Below, in pieces: positions 1 to 7,725 of a stretch of DNA of 20,414 nt. Location: contig CABMGU010000058.1 in the NCBI GenBank assembly GCA_902385765.1, forward strand, positions 1 through 20,414. Direction: 5' to 3'. The stretch is from an uncultured archaeon. Its GTDB lineage: Archaea > Nanobdellota > Nanobdellia > Woesearchaeales > ARS49. The notes beneath the pieces are model-generated. The model was given only the letters and a program-made list of their open reading frames with translations, had not been told where the DNA came from and ran no database searches. Position 1 is the stretch's first letter, and each line of letters opens with the position of its first letter. The translations under genes and the position numbers were made by a program.

Positions 1-675
1 AGCGTTACTCCAGGCACTTCGACCATCATAGGACACCCGCTGGATATTGAAGCAGGCATTGCAGACTGCAATGACGGCAATGATAACGGCACTGGCGTTT
101 TTACTACAGAGCTTGTCTGGATGCCCAGGGTCTGGATTAATGGTAATGAGACTAATGTTTTCCCTGATGCTGGCAAGGCTTACAATTTGACGATTTTCAT
201 CAATAATAGTGATGGCGGCACTCCTCCTGTTTTGGTGAAGCTTGTTGAGGAGAATGGTATGAGTGTTTTTGCTCCCACCCAGCTTTACACTCTTACTACG
301 GGCAATAGCGGTGTTGTTACGATGGATACTGCGAAGGTGACGACTGACAGCAATGGCTTCATCACTTTTGCTGTTTCGCCTACTGGCACGAAGCTTTATG
401 AGCCTGAGTATGCTTATCTTGATGCGCCTTCTTATATTGGCAATCATTCGATTTATTTTGAGATTTTTAGTATTGCCACTGGTGCTGAGCTTCAGTTGTT
501 TTTCAATAATTCGAAGCAGGACAAGTTTTCTTTTGTGCTTTCGAATCTTACTCCGAGAAGTCCGAGTGCTGCTGAGAGCGGCACTCTTGTTGTTATCAAT
601 CAGGGTTCGATTGTGAAGCAGGCTTTTGACCTTACGTACAGGTCGCTTGCTACGGTTGTGAGGTGGCTAAAATAA
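1..675 (+). CDS. Secreted cell-surface protein, C-terminal part (5' end outside window)
   Basis: The reading frame is open from base 1 to the stop at 673-675, so the gene begins upstream; a Met at 121 is internal. The visible 224 residues are rich in Asn, Thr, Ser and Gly, in short beta-strand-like stretches, with many N-glycosylation sequons (NET, NLT, NNS, NHS). This is typical of archaeal extracellular proteins with Ig-like or S-layer-like folds. No catalytic motif is visible. The last ~25 residues (IVKQAFDLTYRSLATVVRWLK) are amphipathic and basic rather than a clear membrane helix. The stop lies inside the start region of the next gene (13-nt overlap), so the two are probably co-translated and may work together at the envelope. 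The function is not recognised; a surface or adhesin role is inferred from composition only. Confidence 0.8.
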   Translation, partial: SVTPGTSTIIGHPLDIEAGIADCNDGNDNGTGVFTTELVWMPRVWINGNETNVFPDAGKAYNLTIFINNSDGGTPPVLVKLVEENGMSVFAPTQLYTLTTGNSGVVTMDTAKVTTDSNGFITFAVSPTGTKLYEPEYAYLDAPSYIGNHSIYFEIFSIATGAELQLFFNNSKQDKFSFVLSNLTPRSPSAAESGTLVVINQGSIVKQAFDLTYRSLATVVRWLK

Positions 676-2264
676 AAGCCTGGCTGATTGTCTTTTTGTC
701 ATTGGCAGTCGCTATAGCTGGAGTTTTAGTCCTGAATGGTGGCATTACCGGCTTGTTCGGTCTTGAATCTTTGACCTCTGGCAGGCTTGTTTTCCCTAAC
801 GGAACGACAGCTACTCTCATATTTGATAATTATTCCACTACTTATGTTGACCATTCTGTTGCGAATCCCAATGTTTATGCAGAATTGTGCTCTAATGATG
901 CCAATACTGATTTGCTGGACAAGTTCCTGTCTATTTATATCGTAGTGGGTAACGTTTCGATTGATATCGGCGCTCTTCCTGCCCAGATGGTTTCGTCAAG
1001 GATTTCCGGCGGTTGTGCTGTTGTGGATGAGGATGTCAGTCTTTACACTGGCTTTTTCCCTGCGATTGTGAGTTTTGGTGTTTCCAATTATTCCAATATG
1101 AGTGGTGTTGAATTCTATGATTTGACCATGATTACCGGCTTCCTTAAGGGTAATTTCACGATTGACCCTGTTAATGAGACTCCGACAAATCTTACGATTA
1201 ACGTTCGTTTCCCTGTTGATGAGAATAATAATACTTATTACATTGATATGCCCTTGATTGTTGGTGTCAGGAATTCTTCTCTTGACGTTGTTGATTCTGC
1301 TATTACTTCTTTGGATGACCCTGTTACTTTGTCAAGACCGAATGGCAGTTACATTATTACGATTAATAATATCGACCAGCCTGGCATTTTTGTTCCTATT
1401 GTTGACATAATTACGCCTGCTGATGGTCAGAGTATTACGACTGGCAGTTCTGTTTTGATTACTGTTAGTGCTGTGGGCAATATTACGCAGGTGCTGATTA
1501 ATGTGTCTTGGGATTCGACTTCTCAATTGTTGAATGCGACTTTCAATTCAGGCACTGGCTTGTGGGAGGCTTTGTTCACGGATACAGCAGCTCTTGGTTT
1601 GTACAATATTACCGCGTTTGCTTATGATTTGAATGGTGGTGTTGGAAATGATACTTCTTACTTCTTTATTGTTGCAGGTCCTTCAGGCGGTGGAGGCAGT
1701 GGAGGCCGTGCTAGTGGCGTTATAATTCAGCCTCCTGTTGTTCCTCCTCCTATTGTTCCGCCTGTAGTGACTGTTCCGCCTGCTATTGAGAAAGCAGTCT
1801 CTGCGCCTGTTGCTCCTCCTGCTGTTGCTGCGCCTGTAGCGCCTGTTGCTCCTAAAGTTCCTGAACTTCCTAAAGTGTCGCCCTGCTTTATTTTGGAGCT
1901 TCTTGGTTACGTCCTGCTTGTTTTGCTGATAATCTGCGTATTAGTTTACGTTATTTACAAGTATGTCTTGAAGAAGCCTGTTGGCAAATGGCTTGAATGG
2001 CTTATCTGGATTTTGATTGCCATTCTTATTGCTCTTGTTTGGCTTGGCAGGTTGTCGTGCGACAAGATGTTGTGGTGGCCTTTGCTCACAGTCATTTTGA
2101 TACTGTTGTTTGTGCTGTTCAAGTTCCTGCTGTCCAAGCAGGAGAAGGAAAAAGCCAAGGTTGAAATCTTGCCGGAAGAGCATAAATATATATCAAAAGC
2201 GCACAATGAACTGGATAAGGAAATAATGAGATTGGAGAAATCCATCAGGAGGTTGAGAAAATGA
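663..2264 (+). CDS. Membrane-anchored surface protein with Ig-like domain and three C-terminal membrane helices
   Basis: A 533-aa protein starting with GTG inside the end of the preceding gene. Residues ~6-27 form a hydrophobic signal or anchor segment. The ectodomain holds many N-x-S/T sequons. An Ig-like beta region (about 250-335, with the NGGVGNDT pattern near its end) is followed by a Gly-rich linker (SGGGGSGG) and a long Pro/Val/Ala linker. Three membrane helices follow at about 409-431, 443-463 and 470-488, then a charged, probably coiled-coil cytoplasmic tail of ~41 residues. Linker then helices resembles archaeal envelope proteins that tether an outer domain to the membrane. I do not recognise a named family. 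It overlaps the next gene by 4 nt (ATGA), so it is part of a tight operon. Confidence 0.85.
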   Translation: MAKIKAWLIVFLSLAVAIAGVLVLNGGITGLFGLESLTSGRLVFPNGTTATLIFDNYSTTYVDHSVANPNVYAELCSNDANTDLLDKFLSIYIVVGNVSIDIGALPAQMVSSRISGGCAVVDEDVSLYTGFFPAIVSFGVSNYSNMSGVEFYDLTMITGFLKGNFTIDPVNETPTNLTINVRFPVDENNNTYYIDMPLIVGVRNSSLDVVDSAITSLDDPVTLSRPNGSYIITINNIDQPGIFVPIVDIITPADGQSITTGSSVLITVSAVGNITQVLINVSWDSTSQLLNATFNSGTGLWEALFTDTAALGLYNITAFAYDLNGGVGNDTSYFFIVAGPSGGGGSGGRASGVIIQPPVVPPPIVPPVVTVPPAIEKAVSAPVAPPAVAAPVAPVAPKVPELPKVSPCFILELLGYVLLVLLIICVLVYVIYKYVLKKPVGKWLEWLIWILIAILIALVWLGRLSCDKMLWWPLLTVILILLFVLFKFLLSKQEKEKAKVEILPEEHKYISKAHNELDKEIMRLEKSIRRLRK

Positions 2265-2455
2265 GTCTGCATACGTTCAGCAAGTTTGTGTTTGATTTGG
2301 TGTTTACCGTGTTTTGGATTTACATTCCAATGTTTGCCTTGGATTTGAGCAGTTCTCCTGATGCCGTGCTTATCTGGATTGGCGACCTGGTTTCTTTGGC
2401 AGTTATTATATACCTGTTGCACAGGAAGGGTGTTCATTCGATTTACTCAAGATGA
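2261..2455 (+). CDS. Small two-helix membrane protein, 64 aa
   Basis: The start ATG overlaps the TGA of the preceding surface protein (ATGA), and its own stop overlaps the start of the malate dehydrogenase gene in the same way. The protein has two hydrophobic segments (about 8-28 and 35-54) separated by a short SSSPDA loop, ending in a basic tail (HRKGVHSIYSR). The two 4-nt overlaps argue strongly that it is a real, translationally coupled gene. Given its neighbour it may assist the surface protein in the membrane, but this is inferred from position alone. No family is recognised. Confidence 0.75.
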   Translation: MSLHTFSKFVFDLVFTVFWIYIPMFALDLSSSPDAVLIWIGDLVSLAVIIYLLHRKGVHSIYSR

Positions 2456-3381
2456 CCAAGATTTCGATTGTTGGCGCTGGTGCTGTCGGTGCTCAGGCAG
2501 CTTTTTATTCTGTTCTTAGAAAATTAGGCGACATTGTCTTGGTGGATGTTGTTGAGGGTCTTGCCAAGGGCAAGGCTTTGGACCTTCAGCAGTGCGCTTC
2601 CCTGCTCGGTGTTGACTGCAAAATTATTGGCGGAAGTGATTATTCCTTGACCAAAAATTCTGATATTGTTATGATTACTGCCGGTCTTCCGAGAAAGCCG
2701 GGTATGACGAGAGAGCAGTTGCTGGAGACTAATGCCAAGATTGTCAAGGATGTTGTTGAAAATGTTGTGAAGCATTCCCCGAACGCTGTTTTGCTTGTTA
2801 TGACTAATCCTGTTGATGCTATGACTTATCTTGCTTTGAAAGTCTCAAAATTCCCTCGTGAGCGTGTTATCGGTCAGGCTGGCATTCTTGACTGCGCGCG
2901 TTTCAGGACTTTTGTTGCTCACGAGCTGAATGTTAGTGTTAATGATGTTTCTGCTGTTGTGCTTGGCAGCCACGGCGAGGAGATGGTTCCTGTGCCGAGA
3001 TTGACTAAAGTTAAGGGCAAGCCGTTGACAGAGCTTCTTTCAAAAGAGAAGATTGATGCTGTTTCTTCCAGAGTTCGCAATGCTGGTGCTGAGATTGTTA
3101 ATTTGATGCAGTCTTCTGCTTTTTTCACGCCTGGTGTTGCTATTGCTGAGATGGCTGATGCTATTTTGAATGATAGGGAAGCCAATCATTGCTGTTCTGT
3201 TTTCTTGCAGGGCGAGTATGGTGTTAATGGTTGTATGGGTGTTCCTGTTGTTTTGAGTTCTAAGGGTGTTAAGATTGTTGATTTGCAGTTGAATGCTGAG
3301 GAGAAAGCCTTGTTTGCAAAGGCCCATTCTTCGCTTTCCAAGATGCATTCTGAAGTTGATGTTTTTCTCAGTAAGCTTTAA
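2452..3381 (+). CDS. mdh: LDH-like malate dehydrogenase (NAD-dependent)
   Basis: 309 aa, the usual length for the LDH/MDH superfamily. It catalyses reversible oxidation of malate to oxaloacetate with NAD(P) in the cytosol. The N-terminal Rossmann motif GAGAVG is at residues 8-13, with an acidic residue (D32) ending strand beta-2. The substrate loop reads LPRKPGMTR, giving R81 and R87, the arginines that favour oxaloacetate over pyruvate, so malate rather than lactate specificity is likely. N119 (TNPVD), D147 and R150 (ILDCARFR) and catalytic H174 (GSHGEEMVP) are all present. The start ATG overlaps the stop of the small membrane protein; this looks like packing of unrelated genes rather than a shared pathway. 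The call is firm on the family and good on the substrate. Confidence 0.95.
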   Translation: MTKISIVGAGAVGAQAAFYSVLRKLGDIVLVDVVEGLAKGKALDLQQCASLLGVDCKIIGGSDYSLTKNSDIVMITAGLPRKPGMTREQLLETNAKIVKDVVENVVKHSPNAVLLVMTNPVDAMTYLALKVSKFPRERVIGQAGILDCARFRTFVAHELNVSVNDVSAVVLGSHGEEMVPVPRLTKVKGKPLTELLSKEKIDAVSSRVRNAGAEIVNLMQSSAFFTPGVAIAEMADAILNDREANHCCSVFLQGEYGVNGCMGVPVVLSSKGVKIVDLQLNAEEKALFAKAHSSLSKMHSEVDVFLSKL

Positions 3382-3384
3382 ATA
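3377..3384 (+). promoter_or_regulatory. TATA box for the 156-aa gene
   Basis: TTTAAATA overlaps the mdh stop region. Transcription should start near 3408, leaving a ~17-nt leader that contains GGTGA (3414-3418) six bases before the GTG start at 3425. This is a leadered promoter with an SD. Confidence 0.55.
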
Positions 3385-3424
3385 CCAATATACTGCAGAA
3401 TATACTTTGAGTGGGTGAAGAAAC

Positions 3425-3895
3425 GTGTATAAACATTTTGCAGAGATAGTGGGCGCCACTAAGGAATATTCTTTGAAGTTAGATGGCAGTAAGAGGGATT
3501 TGGAAGAAGAATCCAGGTTTGCAGAGTTTTTTTGTGAATTTTTCAGCACAAGGAATGCCGATCCTGCATATAGAAAAAAGTTAGGTGCTGTTTATCATAT
3601 TATTGACCGTGTTATTACTGAGTTGTTTGATTGGCGCCCTGCTGAAGTCAGGATTGGTCTTGGAAGCAATGGTTATGCTCTTTCATACGTGCGTTTGGTT
3701 AGAATGAGTCCTGAGGATTCAAAGAAAGGTTGTGATATTTTTAGTGATAGGAGTTTTACGCTGTTCAGAAAGTTCTTTGGTCCTTTTTTTGATTTGGATA
3801 ACAAAACAGGACGGCTTGTGTGTGCCAGGCAGCTTGATTTGTCCCAGAACGTATCTGTGGACGCTTTGGTTGACCAGGCCGTAAACGTTCGCTAA
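3425..3895 (+). CDS. Uncharacterised 156-aa protein
   Basis: The start is GTG at 3425, supported by GGTGA six bases upstream and a TATA box about 45 bp upstream. The protein is soluble, mixed helix and strand, with charged residues spread throughout. A Phe-rich helical region (EFFCEFFSTRN) sits at about 33-43, and a segment VRIGLGSNGYALSYVRLVRM resembles a beta-hairpin core. There is no signal peptide, membrane segment, Cys cluster or nucleotide-binding loop. It stands alone between mdh and truD, each with its own promoter, so context gives no clue. I do not recognise the family. Codon use (T/G-rich third positions) matches the neighbours, so it looks like resident chromosome rather than recent import. 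Confidence 0.75.
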   Translation: MYKHFAEIVGATKEYSLKLDGSKRDLEEESRFAEFFCEFFSTRNADPAYRKKLGAVYHIIDRVITELFDWRPAEVRIGLGSNGYALSYVRLVRMSPEDSKKGCDIFSDRSFTLFRKFFGPFFDLDNKTGRLVCARQLDLSQNVSVDALVDQAVNVR

Positions 3896-3897
3896 GC

Positions 3898-3907
3898 TTT
3901 TTAAATG
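3898..3907 (+). promoter_or_regulatory. TATA box for truD (leaderless)
   Basis: TTTTTAAATG overlaps the end of the preceding gene. Its centre is ~25 nt before the truD ATG at 3928, so the transcript should begin at or next to the start codon. Confidence 0.6.
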
Positions 3908-3927
3908 CCTGTCTTGTTTTTCTTGTT

Positions 3928-5061
3928 ATGAAGCTTCGCCAGAAACCTGATGATTTCATTGTTTGGGAGATTCCGTCTAGAGAGTGGAAGAGTTCTGGAA
4001 AGTGTGCTGTATATAAAGTTTCAAAGGTTGGCATGACGACTTTTGCTGCTGAGAAGGTTCTTGCCACTCACTGCTCTGTCCCCTTCAAGGTGATTGGTTT
4101 TTCTGGTTTGAAAGACACTCACGCGCGTACTGTTCAGTACTTTTCTGTTGAGACCAATAAGCCTGAGTGCGGTAATTTCAGGGAGCCTCACGTGGCTTCT
4201 GAGCTAATCGGCTATCTTGATGAGCCTTTAAGGACTGGTGATTTGAAGGGCAATTCTTTTTTGATTACAGTTCGTGATTTGTCTGAGAAAGAGGTTGAGA
4301 CTGCTAAGCGTAATTCTGGGCAGGTTAAGTGCGGTGTTCCTAATTATTTTGACAGCCAGCGTTTTGGCAGTTTGAAGGGCGTTAGCGGTTTTATTGCTAA
4401 GGATGTCTTGAAGGGCGATTACGAGTCTGCTGTGAAGAAAGTTATTACTGCTACTTCGCGTCATCAGAGAGCCAGGATTCGCGCCATTAGAAAGTTTATT
4501 GCTTCTAATTGGGGCAACTGGCCTGCTTGTCTTCAGCAGACCGCCGGTCTTGAGAGGACTGTTGAAGCCAATGTTGTTTCTCATCTGTCCGAGTCTCCTG
4601 CTGATTTTAAGGGTGCTTTTCAGCGCTTGTTCAGGGGTATCCGTGAGATTTTCTTTTCTGCTTATCAGTCTTTTATCTGGAATGAGTGCGTTAAGCGAGT
4701 AGTGCGCCAGAATAGCAAGGAGGTTTTCAGTGTTGATTATGAAGCAGGAAAGCTGGTTTTTCCAAGGAAGTGGAATCCGGATGTTTCGCTTGGCACTTTT
4801 CCTTCTGTTGCTCCTGAGATGCCTGAGAATAAGATTATTTCTGAGGTTTTGAAGCTTGAGGGCGTTTCTCTTGGCGCTTTCCGCTCTGAAGAGCATATTT
4901 TCGTTGCCAGGGAGCGTAATATTGTTTTGGTGCCTGAGAATTTGGAGATTGCTTTTGCTGATGATGAGTTGAATAAAAATAAGAAAAAGGTCGTGGTGAA
5001 GTTCTTCCTTTCGAAAGGCTCTTACGCCACGATTGTGACTAAAGCTTTGTTTGAGCAGTGA
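3928..5061 (+). CDS. truD: tRNA pseudouridine(13) synthase TruD
   Basis: 377 aa. TruD isomerises uridine 13 in the D-loop of tRNA (archaeal and eukaryal Pus7 relatives can have more sites). The family signature is clear: GLKDTHARTVQ at 60-70 with the catalytic aspartate D63, followed by NYFDSQRFGSLKG at ~138-150 and the FSAYQSFIWNE motif of the catalytic domain near 242-252. The N-terminal KPDDFIVWEIP is the usual opening of the family, which supports the ATG at 3928. A TATA box ~25 nt upstream suggests leaderless expression. Its stop lies one base from the stop of the convergent thiol oxidoreductase gene, leaving no room for a terminator, so the two mRNAs probably overlap at their 3' ends. 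Confidence 0.93.
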   Translation: MKLRQKPDDFIVWEIPSREWKSSGKCAVYKVSKVGMTTFAAEKVLATHCSVPFKVIGFSGLKDTHARTVQYFSVETNKPECGNFREPHVASELIGYLDEPLRTGDLKGNSFLITVRDLSEKEVETAKRNSGQVKCGVPNYFDSQRFGSLKGVSGFIAKDVLKGDYESAVKKVITATSRHQRARIRAIRKFIASNWGNWPACLQQTAGLERTVEANVVSHLSESPADFKGAFQRLFRGIREIFFSAYQSFIWNECVKRVVRQNSKEVFSVDYEAGKLVFPRKWNPDVSLGTFPSVAPEMPENKIISEVLKLEGVSLGAFRSEEHIFVARERNIVLVPENLEIAFADDELNKNKKKVVVKFFLSKGSYATIVTKALFEQ

Positions 5062-5062
5062 T

Positions 5063-5758
5063 TTACTTCAGCGCTGCTTCTATTGCAGTCTCAAACGCGT
5101 TGTACGGCTGTGCGCCTCTCAGTGCTACTCCGTTTATGAAGAATATTGGAGTTCCTGTCACGCCTGCTGCATTTGCGTCTGCAACGTCTTTTGCAATTTC
5201 TGAAGCTTTTTCTCCTGAGTCAAGGCACTTGTCGAATTTGTCTGTGTCCAGGCCGACGTCTTTTGCGTATTGCTTTAGGCTGAATATGTCAAGCGCGTTC
5301 TGGTTTGCGAACATCTTGTCGTGGTATTCCCAGAATTTGCCCTGGTCGTGTGCGCATTCTGATGCTTCTGCTGCTTTTTGTGCTTTGTCGTGCATTCCTA
5401 ACGGGAAGTCCCTGTAAACAAGCTTTACTTTTCCTGTTTTGATGTATTTCTCTTCAACGGTCTTGAGTGATGCCTCGACTCTTCCGCAGAATGGGCATTG
5501 GTAGTCTGAGAATTCTATTATTGTTACTGGCGCATTCGCCTCTCCTTTCACCGCATCGTTTTCTGCGCTTACATCTGCTTTTGCAGGCGGTGTTTGCGGC
5601 TGTTGTGCAGGCTGCTTTTCCGGTTGTACTGCTGGTGCCGGTGCTGATGCGGGCAGTGCTGATGGCATTTTTTCGAGCTTGAATATTCCGTATGCGGTAA
5701 TCAATTGCAGGATTACCATTAAGCTCAACAATATTATTATTGTCTGTTGTTTTTCCAT
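5063..5758 (-). CDS. Membrane-anchored DsbA-like thiol:disulfide oxidoreductase
   Basis: 231 aa. Residues ~6-26 form an uncleaved signal anchor. A Pro/Ala/Gln-rich linker spans ~31-65, followed by a thioredoxin-fold domain of the DsbA/BdbD (Thioredoxin_4) type. The active site is C88-P-F-C91 after the strand APVTIIEFSDYQ. The cis-proline loop is GTPIFFING with P204, and the DFPLGMHDKAQKAAEAS helix is typical of the family. It should catalyse disulfide formation or exchange outside the membrane, for instance in Cys-containing surface proteins. The ATG at 5758 is supported by a very strong SD (AAGGAGGGGAAC) just upstream. The gene is convergent with truD. Confidence 0.92.
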   Translation of the reverse strand: MEKQQTIIILLSLMVILQLITAYGIFKLEKMPSALPASAPAPAVQPEKQPAQQPQTPPAKADVSAENDAVKGEANAPVTIIEFSDYQCPFCGRVEASLKTVEEKYIKTGKVKLVYRDFPLGMHDKAQKAAEASECAHDQGKFWEYHDKMFANQNALDIFSLKQYAKDVGLDTDKFDKCLDSGEKASEIAKDVADANAAGVTGTPIFFINGVALRGAQPYNAFETAIEAALK

Positions 5759-5760
5759 AT

Positions 5761-5810
5761 GTTCCCCTCCTTAGGTTTTTACTGTGTTTGTCAGAAATCA
5801 GTATTTAAGT
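5761..5810 (-). promoter_or_regulatory. Promoter and strong SD of the DsbA-like gene
   Basis: On the minus strand, ACTTAAATAC (5801-5810) is a TATA box. Transcription should start near 5780, giving a ~20-nt leader with GGAGGGG (about 5763-5769) before the ATG at 5758. This is one of the leadered genes of the window. Confidence 0.6.
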
Positions 5811-5850
5811 TTTTGTAGTCTGCACCATCTTTTATTGGCACGTGTTGGCT

Positions 5851-7167
5851 TTATGACGCCCTGCGCTGCTGCAATTTCGCGATGAATTTCTTGAAATGCT
5901 CGTTGGCTTTGGCGATTCTTTCTTCTTCCCAGAGGGTGTTCCTGAATCTGCCTTTGTTATCAAATGGCTCTTTGCCTTTCAAGGTTTGGTGCTGTGAAAA
6001 AAGCCAGTTGATGTATTCCGTATCCAGCATTTTGATGCCTTGCTTGACAAATTCGGGCGTAAGTGCTGCAAAAGATTTTAAGTCGTCCCAGTATGGATAA
6101 ACTTTGTTTGGCTCTTTGGCGTTTTCCAGCATGGCTCTCATGAATGCCCAGTCGTGGTATGAATCGATATCCATCACTCTGCCTGCTTCGGCGTGTTCCA
6201 TTTTTATTTTGACCGGCGCTCCCACGGCGATGGTGGCCAATCTTTCCAGATCACTCAGTCTTACGCTGTATTTTAGCCGTGCTGCTTCTTTTTTTGATTC
6301 AGCGTACTTGCTCAAGAACTTTTTGGCTGCGAATTTGAGAAGAGTTCCTAATGCCAGGGATGGTCGCATGGCGAAAACGTCCAAGGCTTCCCGCCATTTT
6401 CCATCTTCAAACAGTAGTTTGAAAAAGACTTCTTTGTTCTTGCCTGTGGCTGATTTTCTTCCGCTGTAAAACAGGTCTATCTTTTCCGCCACAATGTTGT
6501 AGTCCAATGAATAAACGTTGGCTTCTTTGATGGCTCTGGGAATTGGGTGTTCTTTGGAAAGCCTGTCGTCAAGGACTATCAAATGGTAGTTTCTTTGGAA
6601 AAATCCGTTGTCTCTTAGTTGCGATTGGTCAACTTCAGGGAACATTAGTTCCCGGCAGTTTAAGTCTGCAGTGGCTGCATAAGTATGGATGTCCGGGTCT
6701 TGTAAAAGTGAGTCTAAATCAATGAAATACGGTATGTCGCCGCACATGAACAGTGTTGTGCCTTTTTTGGCAGCGCCTTTGCTGATGGTGTTGCCTAAGC
6801 TTAAATTGTCTCCTTCATCTGTAAACACGAAATATTTGCCTTCAGGGCGGTAAGTTTGGTTAAAAGCTTCGACTTGCATGCCGACTTGCCGGTTGCCGAT
6901 TACGGCGATTTCCCCTTTATAGTTTGATTTTAGGATGTTCATCATTTCAAATGCCAGTGATGAGGTTGCTAAGCCCTGGCATCCCAGTGGCACGAGAAAT
7001 TTGTTGATGTCAGGAAAGGAGCTGCTGTGCAATAGGTAGGTGTGCTGGCAAAGCCTGCCTAATCTGCTTTCTTTTTCGTGTTTTTTGTCTGATTGCGCAA
7101 AAATGTCCGGTCCTGAGTCGTCATAGCTTGCGCCCACTACTATTTTCAAATCAGGTATCTTAACCAC
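5851..7167 (-). CDS. Degenerate nucleotidyltransferase-like protein (MobA/GlmU-type fold, inferred)
   Basis: 438 aa. An N-terminal strand KIVVGAS is followed by CQGLATSSL (63-71), a strand KGEIAVIGN, then TLFMCGDIPYF with GDIP at 143-146. The C-terminal part contains RVMDIDSYHDWAFMRAML with D333-I-D335. The GD-P motif in mid-chain and a D-x-D-x-x-x-D element near the domain end are the positions of the metal- and sugar-binding motifs of NTP transferases, but the classical N-terminal GxGTR-like loop is not visible. The protein is also longer than a plain MobA domain and has a charged helical tail after ~390. I infer a divergent or inactive nucleotidyltransferase. It overlaps the preceding 125-aa gene by 8 nt and is surely co-expressed with it. 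Confidence 0.7.
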   Translation of the reverse strand: MVKIPDLKIVVGASYDDSGPDIFAQSDKKHEKESRLGRLCQHTYLLHSSSFPDINKFLVPLGCQGLATSSLAFEMMNILKSNYKGEIAVIGNRQVGMQVEAFNQTYRPEGKYFVFTDEGDNLSLGNTISKGAAKKGTTLFMCGDIPYFIDLDSLLQDPDIHTYAATADLNCRELMFPEVDQSQLRDNGFFQRNYHLIVLDDRLSKEHPIPRAIKEANVYSLDYNIVAEKIDLFYSGRKSATGKNKEVFFKLLFEDGKWREALDVFAMRPSLALGTLLKFAAKKFLSKYAESKKEAARLKYSVRLSDLERLATIAVGAPVKIKMEHAEAGRVMDIDSYHDWAFMRAMLENAKEPNKVYPYWDDLKSFAALTPEFVKQGIKMLDTEYINWLFSQHQTLKGKEPFDNKGRFRNTLWEEERIAKANEHFKKFIAKLQQRRAS

Positions 7168-7537
7168 CGCCCTTGATTTGATAGAAAAAATCAGTGATTT
7201 GTTTTTCTGCTTCTGCCTTTGCGTTCAGATACGCTTGGATTGAACTAACGACTTCTATTAGTCTTTTTTCGGGCACATCAATTGTTCTTGCAATGTTTAT
7301 GGAGCATTTGGCAATCTTCCGTGCATATTCTCTTAATATTTTTTGGTCTTCGCTGTAAAATATCAGTTTTTCGTGAAAAAGTTCTTCTGGCGGAAACTCT
7401 TTTCCTGACTTTAAAGCAGATTCAGGAAAATGGCCGAAAACGTATCTGTCTGGCACAAGAATATCAACATTTTTTGGGCCTGCCAGCACAGTGGCGAGTT
7501 TGCCTATGTCTTCCCAAAATATATGAACGCGAGCCAT
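7160..7537 (-). CDS. Uncharacterised 125-aa protein, operon partner of the nucleotidyltransferase-like gene
   Basis: The first gene of a two-gene unit; its 3' end overlaps the next gene by 8 nt. It is a small soluble protein: an N-terminal part with VHIFWEDIGKLATVL and VDILVPDRYVF, then a helical C-terminal half rich in Lys, Glu and Ala ending in IKGGG. No metal-binding cluster, membrane segment or P-loop is visible. A TATA box 22-32 nt before the ATG marks a leaderless gene. The overlap suggests the two products act in one process or complex, but I cannot name the family. Confidence 0.75.
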   Translation of the reverse strand: MARVHIFWEDIGKLATVLAGPKNVDILVPDRYVFGHFPESALKSGKEFPPEELFHEKLIFYSEDQKILREYARKIAKCSINIARTIDVPEKRLIEVVSSIQAYLNAKAEAEKQITDFFYQIKGGG

Positions 7538-7558
7538 AAGAAACAGCGAAAATAGGCG

Positions 7559-7569
7559 ATTTATAAATA
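7559..7569 (-). promoter_or_regulatory. TATA box of the two-gene minus-strand unit
   Basis: On the minus strand this reads TATTTATAAAT, centred 27 nt before the ATG at 7537, so the mRNA is predicted to be leaderless. Confidence 0.6.
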
Positions 7570-7632
7570 GTTCGGTTTTGTTACTATTCTTCAGGGAATC
7601 AATTCAGTTGCTTTTTTGTCAGGCAAAAGTCT

Positions 7633-7696
7633 TTTATACCGTGCCTAGTAATTATTTGATAAACGACGCGGGGTTGTGATGTAACCTCCGTTTTTT
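7633..7696 (+). other. tRNA-Pro 5'-end fragment with TATA box and T-run
   Basis: Bases 7670-7685 match the first 16 bases of the intact tRNA-Pro gene (8453-8468) with one mismatch (C to G at tRNA position 12). A TTTATA box lies 37 bp before it; the intact gene has TTTATAA 35 bp before its start. The similarity ends after AAC and T6 follows at 7691-7696. The same bases can fold as GGGGTT/AACCTC with a 7-nt loop directly before the T-run, so a hairpin terminator is an alternative reading. It could be a relic of a duplicated tRNA promoter region, an old attachment-site half, or the source of a very short RNA. This 188-bp gap otherwise holds only the minus-strand promoter at 7559-7569. Confidence 0.45.
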
Positions 7697-7725
7697 CTTG
7701 TTTGCAGTGTGTTGACATTTGGAAT

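Noticed and set aside
4228..4896. Long minus-strand frame inside truD
   Set aside because: It is a shadow of the strongly supported TruD gene, with no promoter, SD or recognisable domain.
7670..7690. Split tRNA 5' half as in Nanoarchaeum
   Set aside because: Similarity stops after 16 bases, before the D-loop GG and any anticodon stem, and an intact tRNA-Pro exists nearby.
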